Source of the DNA: an uncultured Chloroflexales bacterium
GTDB taxonomy: Bacteria > Chloroflexota > Chloroflexia > Chloroflexales > Chloroflexaceae
NCBI GenBank assembly: GCA_937902315.1
Contig: CALGUG010000037.1
Location: 1-6,690 of the forward strand
Length of the DNA stretch: 6,690 nt
Direction: 5' to 3'
Shown here in pieces: positions 1-4,461 of this stretch; positions within the stretch are counted from its first letter, which is position 1, and each line of letters starts with the position of its first letter. The translations under genes were made by a program, and so were the position numbers. The notes below the pieces were generated by a model. That model was not told where the DNA came from. It did not search any database and worked only from the letters and a program-made list of their open reading frames with translations.

Positions 1-287
1 AGGCTCTGCTTGCGGCAGGGCAGATTGCGCAGGCCCAAGCGCTTGCCTCCCAGATTAGCGTTCCAGATACGCGAAGCAGGGCAGAGCGAGCGATTATTGA
101 GGCCATAATCAAAGCTAATAACTACTTAGAGGTTATTAGCTATATTGAAACTCTTTGGCTTCAAATACAAACATATAAAGAACTATGCAACAAGGTCTCA
201 CTTGTCGATAAGCTATTGTTTAGCTTCCCAGAATTGGGCAGGCAATTCGCTGAAGGTTTTGATTGGGTTGAATCAGCTTTGGCGTAG
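1..287 (+). CDS. C-terminal end of an alpha-helical repeat protein (5' partial)
   Basis: An open frame enters from the left edge (first full codon at position 3) and ends at TAG 285-287, giving 94 visible residues. The first third reads as a helical repeat rich in Ala, Leu and Gln (ALLAAGQIAQAQALASQI, then a PDTRSRAERAIIEAI segment). This pattern, a helix of the type GxxAxAxALAxxI, a short turn containing P-D, then RAxAxxxI, resembles the TPR/HEAT-like repeats at the C-termini of large STAND-type or WD/TPR proteins of Chloroflexota and Cyanobacteria. The last 60 residues lose the repeat pattern and are richer in aromatic residues. Their codons are visibly more AT-rich than those of the genes further right. 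The gene converges on the serine hydrolase gene and shares a hairpin with it. The function cannot be told from this fragment; the frame itself is well supported. Confidence 0.7.
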   Translation, partial: ALLAAGQIAQAQALASQISVPDTRSRAERAIIEAIIKANNYLEVISYIETLWLQIQTYKELCNKVSLVDKLLFSFPELGRQFAEGFDWVESALA

Positions 288-310
288 CTCTTAAATCTAT
301 CGGCAAATAC

Positions 311-345
311 ACAAGGCACTGAGATGGTGTATCTCAGTGCCTTGT
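311..345. terminator. Bidirectional hairpin terminator between convergent genes
   Basis: Perfect 15-bp stem (ACAAGGCACTGAGAT at 311-325 with its exact complement at 331-345) and a 5-base loop GGTGT. It lies exactly 24 bases after the + strand stop codon (285-287) and 24 bases beyond the - strand stop codon (371-369), as expected for a shared terminator. Neither side has a strong T-run; on the - strand the hairpin is followed by GTATTTG, so termination may be better in that direction. Confidence 0.7.
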
Positions 346-368
346 ATGCTGCATAGGCCAATTAGCCT

Positions 369-1814
369 TTAGAAACCTACATTGGGGGTAATGCTGATCG
401 CTACCTGCTGGTCATCGCTAAAGTCTAGACTAATGGTGTAGATAAAGGGCGTTTCATAGAAGGCAATCTGGGCGACATAGCTCTGCTCGCCCAGCCATGC
501 ACCGCTGCTGGCCACCTTGCGCTCGATGGCTTGGCGGGGCGCAACCGAGGGCCGATTGCCCTTCAGGTTGGGAATGGTGGTGCTGCCAAAACGCCACTGG
601 CCATAGCCGATCTCGATGGTGTGGGCCTGCTCGTCGCCTTGGTAGCGCAGGCGCAGAGTCGCGCCGTTTTCGCCAAAGTCAAGCTGAGCGCTCTCGACGT
701 CTTCATTGTTGGCGGCGACCGTCAGCGTTTTGCCCGCGATCTGAGCGGCCAAAGCGCTGCTGGCTTGACCCGCTTGGGTCGGCAAACTGAGCGATCTAAG
801 CTTGGCGCTGAGGGCGGCGTTGGCCTCTGGATCGGCTGCGAGCGCATCGTTATGCATCGCCGGCAGCAGATGCTCCCAAGCCAAATTGAGCACGGCCTGC
901 ATATCTGATGTACCCGAGGTGATCGCCAGCACTGCATCTTGATCGGGCATCACCACACAGAACTGACCGAAGGCACCGTCGCCGCGGTAGGCGTTATGGC
1001 GGCAGCGCCAGAACTGGAAGCCATAGCCCTGCTGCCAGTCGGGGTTGGTCGTCAGATCATTGCCAGCGTTCTCGATCTGCTTCGAGGTCGCCAGCTCAAC
1101 CCATTCCTCGCTGATCAGGCGTTGGCCGCGCCATACGCCCTTTTGCAGATAGAGCTGCCCGAAGCAGGCGATATCCTCGGTGGTAATGCTCAGGCCCCAG
1201 CCGCCAGCGTTGATGCCCTGCGGCGAGCTATCCCAAGTCGCCTTGCTGATGCCGAGCGGCTCAAGCAGACGCGGCTTAAGATACTCCAGCAAGGTCTGGC
1301 CCGTTACCTTCTGGACGATCGCCGAACACATATAGGTCGCGCCGCTGTTGTAGACAAAGTGACCGCCGGGCGCGTACTCGACCGGGCGGGCCAAGAAGCC
1401 GCTGACCCAATCGCCATCTTTGCCCTCCCACAAATAGCCAGTGGTATCCTCGGCGTGACCCGTGCCCATAATCAGCAGATCACGTATGGTCATCGCGCGC
1501 AGATTATCGCTGACCTCGGCTGGCAACTGATCGGGGAAGAAGGAGATAACCTTATCGCTGAGCGAGATCCGCCCTTCGCTGACTGCGAGGCCGACCGCGC
1601 TCGATGCGAAGCTTTTGCTAAGCGAAAAGAGCAAGTGGATATCCTCGGGGCCGTAGGGCTGCCACCATCCTTCGGCGACAACCTCTCCGTGACGCACCAG
1701 CATCACGCTGTGCAAACCGAGTTTCTGTGCTTCAACCGCCTCGATAAAGGCGCTGATTCCCGCTGATGCAATGCCCTGAGCTTCAGGGGTGGAACGGGGC
1801 AGGCGTTGGGTCAT
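369..1814 (-). CDS. Beta-lactamase-fold (class C-like) serine hydrolase
   Basis: Cytoplasmic serine hydrolase of the beta-lactamase/PBP-like superfamily (esterase, amidase or peptidase; substrate unknown), 481 residues from the chosen ATG. An upstream in-frame GTG (1832-1830) would add six residues, but ATG 1814-1812 has an AGAGG ribosome site six bases before it, and the protein then opens with TQRLPRSTPEAQG, as many relatives do. Numbering from the GTG, the catalytic S-x-x-K motif is S70-L-S-K73 in FSLSKSF, the second motif is Y161-N-S in FVYNSG, and the third is the Gly-rich GDGAFGQF at 284-291. Residues after about 340 form a beta-rich C-terminal domain of the kind found in long family members. 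There is no signal peptide or membrane segment. It starts 36 bases after the lplA stop and is probably the third gene of that operon. True beta-lactamase activity is unlikely; EstB-like or 6-aminohexanoate-dimer hydrolase-like activity is possible. Confidence 0.9.
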   Translation of the reverse strand: MTQRLPRSTPEAQGIASAGISAFIEAVEAQKLGLHSVMLVRHGEVVAEGWWQPYGPEDIHLLFSLSKSFASSAVGLAVSEGRISLSDKVISFFPDQLPAEVSDNLRAMTIRDLLIMGTGHAEDTTGYLWEGKDGDWVSGFLARPVEYAPGGHFVYNSGATYMCSAIVQKVTGQTLLEYLKPRLLEPLGISKATWDSSPQGINAGGWGLSITTEDIACFGQLYLQKGVWRGQRLISEEWVELATSKQIENAGNDLTTNPDWQQGYGFQFWRCRHNAYRGDGAFGQFCVVMPDQDAVLAITSGTSDMQAVLNLAWEHLLPAMHNDALAADPEANAALSAKLRSLSLPTQAGQASSALAAQIAGKTLTVAANNEDVESAQLDFGENGATLRLRYQGDEQAHTIEIGYGQWRFGSTTIPNLKGNRPSVAPRQAIERKVASSGAWLGEQSYVAQIAFYETPFIYTISLDFSDDQQVAISITPNVGF

Positions 1815-1820
1815 GTGGTA

Positions 1821-1826
1821 CCTCTT
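1821..1826 (-). promoter_or_regulatory. Ribosome binding site deciding the serine hydrolase start
   Basis: On the - strand AAGAGG (1826-1821) is followed by TACCAC and then ATG at 1814-1812, a normal six-base spacing. The upstream in-frame GTG at 1832-1830 lies before this site and so would not be served by it. I therefore take the ATG as the start. Confidence 0.7.
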
Positions 1827-1850
1827 TGTCACTTCATACCCAGAACGAAA

Positions 1851-2642
1851 CTAAGGAAGCGCGTACAACCATTCGTCTGTGCCGAACTTGGTAGCGATCA
1901 GCTCTTCGGCGGCGGCCAGCTCCTCCTCGCTCAGCTGCGAGTCTTGCAGGCCGAACAGCTCGCGGAAGGTCGCGACCATATGGTCGATCACCTCAACGCG
2001 CGGCAGGCCGGTCTGCCTGCGCACGGGGTCGACCCGTTTAGCCGCACTGGTAGTGCCTTTATCGCTTAACTTTTCGCGTCCGATCCGAAGAACTTCCAAC
2101 ATTTTAGCACTATTAATGTCATACGACATCGTCACATGGTGCAAAACCGACTGAGCTTGGCGCTTTTGGGCCGCCCCGCCGATCTTGCCGCCCTCCGAGG
2201 TGATATCGTTGATCGGCTGGTACCAGGCCTTCACGCCCAAGCGCTCCAAAGCGATCAGCACCCACTGGTCGAGAAAGGCATAGGACTCGATCGCGCTCAT
2301 GCCAGCCACTAGCTCGATCGGGGCATAGAGCGAATAGGTGATCGTATTGCCCGGCTCGATGAACATCGCGCCGCCGCCCGAGATGCGGCGCACCACCTGG
2401 ACATTGTGGCGCTTGGCCCCCTCGGGGTCGACCTCGTTGCGTACCGACTGGAAGCGACCGAGCACTACTGCGTTCGCGCCCCACTCCCAGATGCGCAGGG
2501 TGGGCTTGCGCTTGCCTTGGCTGACCTCGTTCATTAGCAGTTCGTCCAAGGCCATATGCATCAGCGGAGAGCGCGGGGTATCGCGGTCGCGCAGAAGCTG
2601 CCAATCATAGGATCGCCACTTGGCCAAAATCTCTTCGTTCAC
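1851..2642 (-). CDS. lplA: Lipoate-protein ligase, catalytic subunit (LplA N-domain type)
   Basis: Activates lipoate with ATP and transfers it to the lysine of lipoyl domains (E2 subunits of 2-oxoacid dehydrogenases, GcvH); cytoplasmic, 263 residues. The biotin/lipoate ligase fold is shown by the lipoyl-AMP motif R85-R-I-S-G-G-G-A-M-F94, by N145-D-I, and by G-G-K153-I-G-G-A-A-Q159 with the conserved lysine, followed by LHHVTMSYDIN (167-177). The protein has no cysteine, which argues against the octanoyltransferases LipM and LipL that need an acyl-Cys. It ends with an EWLYALP tail and lacks the C-terminal accessory domain of E. coli LplA; that domain is encoded by the gene just upstream, as in Thermoplasma acidophilum LplA/LplB. 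The start is GTG 2642-2640, with AGGAGG six bases before it, overlapping the lplB stop by four bases (GTGA), so translational coupling is likely. Confidence 0.93.
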   Translation of the reverse strand: MNEEILAKWRSYDWQLLRDRDTPRSPLMHMALDELLMNEVSQGKRKPTLRIWEWGANAVVLGRFQSVRNEVDPEGAKRHNVQVVRRISGGGAMFIEPGNTITYSLYAPIELVAGMSAIESYAFLDQWVLIALERLGVKAWYQPINDITSEGGKIGGAAQKRQAQSVLHHVTMSYDINSAKMLEVLRIGREKLSDKGTTSAAKRVDPVRRQTGLPRVEVIDHMVATFRELFGLQDSQLSEEELAAAEELIATKFGTDEWLYALP

Positions 2643-2923
2643 GCCGCACCTCCTGTGATCGCACGGCGTACTGCGACAGCCACGCCTTCCGCTGTAATAC
2701 CGAGCGTCTCAGCGTTTGCTAGGGCCTCAGCGGCTCGCTCAGTGATCGTCTGCTCCGAGCTATCGGCGGGCAAACCTTCGAGGCTCTGGCTCAGGGCGAA
2801 CAGCGCCTCATCTGGCTCAAGAAAGAAATCGCCGCTGACCTGCACATTCGCCAAGCGCTGATCGATCACATCGAGATCGACCACCACCAGCTTGCCGCCA
2901 GGGATTTTATATTCACCATGCAT
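2639..2923 (-). CDS. lplB: Lipoate-protein ligase accessory subunit (LplA C-domain, LplB-like)
   Basis: A 94-residue stand-alone version of the C-terminal domain of lipoate-protein ligase A. It opens with MHGEYKIPGGKLVVVDLDVI, the Y-K-x-P-G-G-K-L signature, followed by VQVSGDFFLEPDEAL (28-41), in which SGDFF and P-x-E-A are family hallmarks. It closes with two helices (about 58-90: TERAAEALANAETLGITAEG, then VAVAVRRAI). In the archaeal two-part enzyme this subunit is needed for the adenylation step; I infer the same role here. The start is ATG 2923-2921 with a modest AAGG site seven bases upstream. It is the first gene of the operon and its TGA (2641-2639) overlaps the lplA GTG. Having the accessory domain upstream of the catalytic subunit reverses the domain order of the fused bacterial enzyme. 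Confidence 0.88.
   Translation of the reverse strand: MHGEYKIPGGKLVVVDLDVIDQRLANVQVSGDFFLEPDEALFALSQSLEGLPADSSEQTITERAAEALANAETLGITAEGVAVAVRRAITGGAA
2649..2654 (-). promoter_or_regulatory. Ribosome binding site of lplA inside lplB
   Basis: A full AGGAGG (2654-2649 on the - strand) lies within the last codons of lplB, six bases (TGCGGC) before the GTG at 2642. It fixes the GTG start and means lplA can recruit ribosomes on its own as well as by coupling across the GTGA overlap. Confidence 0.8.
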
Positions 2924-2947
2924 GGTTTTACCTTGACATAATGATTC

Positions 2948-2974
2948 GAATACAATCGCTTACAGCTTGTATTC
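2948..2974. promoter_or_regulatory. Candidate operator dyad in the lplB/def divergent region
   Basis: A perfect 8-bp inverted repeat, GAATACAA (2948-2955) and TTGTATTC (2967-2974), is separated by 11 bases. It lies between the divergent lplB and def starts, about 25 bases upstream of lplB and 77 upstream of def. The spacing of half-sites suits a dimeric regulator. No regulator gene is nearby, so which protein binds it, if any, is unknown. Confidence 0.4.
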
Positions 2975-2976
2975 TA
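2971..2976 (-). promoter_or_regulatory. Possible -10 element for the lplB-lplA-hydrolase operon
   Basis: TAGAAT on the - strand (2976-2971) matches five of six bases of TATAAT and would place the transcription start about 40 bases before the lplB ATG. No convincing -35 is seen at the usual distance. It overlaps the right half-site of the GAATACAA/TTGTATTC dyad, as a repressor operator would. Weak call. Confidence 0.25.
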
Positions 2977-3001
2977 CTACAGAGTCTTGGCGGTTTGGCT
3001 A

Positions 3002-3010
3002 TGTTATAAT
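3002..3010 (+). promoter_or_regulatory. Extended -10 promoter of def
   Basis: TGTTATAAT (3002-3010) is a perfect TATAAT with the TGn extension. No good -35 is present at 16-18 bases, which extended -10 promoters tolerate. Transcription would start near 3017, leaving a leader of about 34 bases that contains AAAAGAG (3038-3044), six bases before the def ATG. Confidence 0.65.
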
Positions 3011-3050
3011 GGATATTAGTTTGGAACTGGATAAACAAAAAGAGTAAATC

Positions 3051-3611
3051 ATGGCAATTCGACGTATTTTACATATTAACGACCCCGAGGATCGCAAAAT
3101 CCTCAAAGCCAAAGCCCGCGAGATGAAGCTGCCCGTCAAAGGTCTCGATCAGCTGATTCAAGATATGTTTGAGACCATGCGCGCAGCCAACGGTGTGGGC
3201 TTGGCAGCCCCTCAGATCGGCCTCTCTCAACGTATCGTTGTGATCGAGACCCCCGAGATCACCGAGACCGATGAAAACGGCAACGAGGTGGTGGTCGAAG
3301 AATCTGAAAGCTATGTCTTGATCAACCCTGTGATCGTCAAGAGTAGCAAAGAGCTGATCAGTTGGAACGAGGGCTGTTTGAGCTTGCCCGGCTGGTATGG
3401 CGATGTGATCCGCCCCGAGTGGGTCACGGTCGAATACACCGACCCGAACGGCAAGCGTATGCGCCTGCGCAAGGCCGACGGCTGGCTGGGTCGCATCGTT
3501 CAGCACGAGATCGACCATCTCGACGGCATCATGTTCACCGAGCGTATGGAAGACATCACTCAGCTACGCGAAGTGAAGCCCGACCAAGAGGTCGAGAACG
3601 AAACTGTTTAA
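3051..3611 (+). CDS. def: Peptide deformylase
   Basis: Removes the formyl group from the N-terminal methionine of nascent proteins at the ribosome; cytoplasmic Fe/Zn metallohydrolase, 186 residues, a normal length. All three family motifs are intact: G48-V-G-L-A-A-P-Q-I-G57; E107-G-C-L-S111, with metal ligand C109; and Q151-H-E-I-D-H156, with ligands H152 and H156 and catalytic E153. An acidic insert of about 20 residues (68-87, TETDENGNEVVVEESE region) sits in the loop before the VLINP strand, a place where length varies within the family. The C-terminal tail after 165 is short and charged. The ATG is preceded by a weak purine-rich ribosome site. The gene has its own promoter and terminator and stands alone, not followed by fmt as in many bacteria. 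Confidence 0.97.
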   Translation: MAIRRILHINDPEDRKILKAKAREMKLPVKGLDQLIQDMFETMRAANGVGLAAPQIGLSQRIVVIETPEITETDENGNEVVVEESESYVLINPVIVKSSKELISWNEGCLSLPGWYGDVIRPEWVTVEYTDPNGKRMRLRKADGWLGRIVQHEIDHLDGIMFTERMEDITQLREVKPDQEVENETV

Positions 3612-3616
3612 GAAAT

Positions 3617-3654
3617 AAAGGCCTGATGAGTGATCTTTTCTCATCAGGCCTTTT
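3617..3654 (+). terminator. Rho-independent terminator of def
   Basis: A 14-bp perfect stem, AAAGGCCTGATGAG (3617-3630) with its complement at 3640-3653, has a 9-base loop and TTTT at 3651-3654. It begins six bases after the def TAA. Confidence 0.92.
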
Positions 3655-3744
3655 GATTCCGCTTAATTCATCGGCGGAAACATCCTCACCCCAAAAAAGG
3701 TCCCTAGCGCGTCCGCCTACGGCTATCAGATGGGCTAGCAGCCC

Positions 3745-3788
3745 TCACCCCCCCGGCCCCCTCTCCCGCACTGCGGGCGAGGGGGTGA
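3745..3788. repeat. GC-rich palindromic intergenic repeat
   Basis: A 13-bp stem (3757-3769 with 3773-3785, one C/T mismatch at 3764/3778) closes on a very short loop. Outside it TCACCCCC (3745-3752) can pair with GGGGGTGA (3781-3788). From memory, sequences of the form CCCTCACCCCC...GGCCCCCTCTCCC are frequent dispersed intergenic repeats in several bacterial genomes including Chloroflexota; the copy number in this genome cannot be seen here. Confidence 0.6.
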
Positions 3789-3832
3789 ATGCTCCCCGTT
3801 CCGTGCTCTCAAGGATACTCCCGCGATGTTTA

Positions 3833-3862
3833 AACCTAGCAGGCGCTCGCACCTGCTAGGTT
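3833..3862. repeat. 11-bp stem-loop inside the 249-bp segment
   Basis: AACCTAGCAGG (3833-3843) pairs perfectly with CCTGCTAGGTT (3852-3862) around the 8-base loop CGCTCGCA. There is no T-run long enough to call a terminator with confidence, and def already has one upstream. It is more likely a structural part of the surrounding repeat element. Confidence 0.55.
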
Positions 3863-3987
3863 GCAGCGATTCCAGTGGTTACAGCGATTGCAGCGAGACG
3901 CTTTTCGATAGCCCTTGGGTTGTGGGTAAGCGCGTTTATAGCCGTAGGCGGACGCGGTTAAGACCTTCTTGAGTTAGAGCTGTAGCC

Positions 3988-4199
3988 GCCTATTGCTGAA
4001 TATCGTACCCTTCGACAGGCTCAGAGTATGAAAGCTCCTTAGGCACAGGCTACTGCTTGGATCTGACTTTCCAAAGAGCTACCATTGCTGGAATGCTAGA
4101 TCAAGCACACAAGAATCACAAGCACAATCTCTAAAAAACTCAGTGACTCAGTGCCTCTGTGGTGAATAAAAAAGAGACCCAATAGGTTAGGAAAAACCC
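3988..4199. repeat. 212-bp tandem repeat, copy 1
   Basis: Aligns base for base with 4200-4411, with only four differences (4029 T/C, 4050 C/G, 4091 G/A, 4102 C/T), so 208 of 212 bases are identical. It contains CCTTCGACAGGCTCAG, a CTCAGTGACTCAGTG stutter and an AATAAAAAAGAGACCC segment. It is not coding. Unlike copy 2, the terminator half at its right end (GAGACCCAATAGG) has no GGTCTC partner beyond the short CCTATT. Confidence 0.95.
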
Positions 4200-4411
4200 G
4201 CCTATTGCTGAATATCGTACCCTTCGACAGGCTCAGAGTACGAAAGCTCCTTAGGCACAGGGTACTGCTTGGATCTGACTTTCCAAAGAGCTACCATTGC
4301 TGAAATGCTAGATTAAGCACACAAGAATCACAAGCACAATCTCTAAAAAACTCAGTGACTCAGTGCCTCTGTGGTGAATAAAAAAGAGACCCAATAGGTT
4401 AGGAAAAACCC
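4200..4411. repeat. 212-bp tandem repeat, copy 2
   Basis: Second copy of the unit at 3988-4199, with no spacer. After its end the sequence continues with CCTATT again (4413-4418) and then, after 17 unrelated bases, TTCGACAGGCTC (4436-4447). In copies 1 and 2 the same two words are separated by 16 bases, so a third, decayed partial unit may follow. Its right end provides the 3' stem and T-run of the terminator for the leftward J-domain gene. Confidence 0.95.
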
Positions 4412-4426
4412 TCCTATTAGGTCTCT
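4380..4426 (-). terminator. Rho-independent terminator of the J-domain gene
   Basis: Read leftward, AGAGACC-T-AATAGG (4426-4413) pairs with CCTATT-G-GGTCTCT (4398-4385), 13 pairs with one mismatch, and the transcript then runs into TTTTTTATT (from 4385 leftward, overlapping the stem base). The hairpin begins about 36 bases after the stop codon at 4462. Most of the second stem arm and the T-run lie within repeat copy 2. Confidence 0.8.
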
Positions 4427-4429
4427 CTT

Positions 4430-4454
4430 GTTGGCTTCGACAGGCTCGGCCAAC
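4430..4454. repeat. Short stem-loop carrying the TTCGACAGGCTC word
   Basis: GTTGGC (4430-4435) pairs with GCCAAC (4449-4454) around a loop containing TTCGACAGGCTC, the third occurrence of that word in this region (also 4011-4022 and 4223-4234). It lies just downstream of the J-domain stop codon and may add to termination. From memory, CTTCGACAGGCTC-type words are common in dispersed intergenic repeats of several phyla. Confidence 0.45.
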
Positions 4455-4461
4455 CTTAGTT

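Larger units (their letters stand above)
3708..3956. repeat. 249-bp segment bounded by 19-bp perfect inverted repeats
   Basis: CGCGTCCGCCTACGGCTAT at 3708-3726 recurs as its exact reverse complement at 3938-3956. The interior has two further hairpins (3745-3788 and 3833-3862) and short direct repeats of CAGCGATT/CAGCGA (3864-3896). No reading frame fits within it. The size, terminal inverted repeats and lack of coding suggest a MITE-like or REP-cluster element. No target-site duplication is visible next to the ends (left flank TCCCTAG, right flank GTTAAGA), so a transposable origin is not shown. Confidence 0.6.
3655..4461. other. Gene-free, repeat-built intergenic region
   Basis: No frame here has a credible start, ribosome site or protein-like composition. 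The region holds, in order, a 249-bp segment with 19-bp inverted ends, two internal hairpins, a 212-bp tandem duplication and the terminator of the leftward J-domain gene. The part at about 3660-3707 and the stretch at 3957-3987 show nothing recognisable. It separates two genes that face each other (def and the J-domain gene). Confidence 0.75.

Noticed and set aside
161..361. Small - strand frame between the first gene and the serine hydrolase
   Set aside because: It is antisense to the end of the first gene and crosses the shared hairpin; no ribosome site or family resemblance.
939..1766. Long open frame on the + strand opposite the serine hydrolase (275 codons)
   Set aside because: It is exactly antisense to a gene with clear family motifs, has no recognisable domain, and is explained by the GC-rich codon pattern of the real gene.
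369..1814. Antibiotic-resistance beta-lactamase
   Set aside because: The fold motifs match the superfamily, but there is no signal peptide, the second motif is YNS and the protein has a long extra C-domain, all typical of cytoplasmic esterase/amidase relatives.
2915..2926. 12-bp palindrome ACCATGCATGGT centred on the lplB start codon
   Set aside because: Short, partly forced by the start codon context, and no second copy is seen to suggest an operator.
2933..2938. Perfect TTGACA on the + strand upstream of def
   Set aside because: No -10 hexamer follows at 15-19 bases; the nearest candidate (TACAAT, 2951-2956) is only 12 bases away, and the extended -10 at 3002-3010 explains def better.
3362..3859. 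Open frame starting inside def and running into the repeat region
   Set aside because: It overlaps the EGCLS and HEIDH coding region of def in another frame, crosses the def terminator, and has Arg/Pro-rich low-quality composition.
333..4368. CTCAGTGCCT shared by the first hairpin (333-342) and the 212-bp repeats (4147-4156, 4359-4368)
   Set aside because: A ten-base match without flanking similarity; likely chance.
3988..4411. CRISPR-like direct repeats
   Set aside because: Only two contiguous 212-bp copies without spacers; no short regularly spaced repeats and no cas genes.
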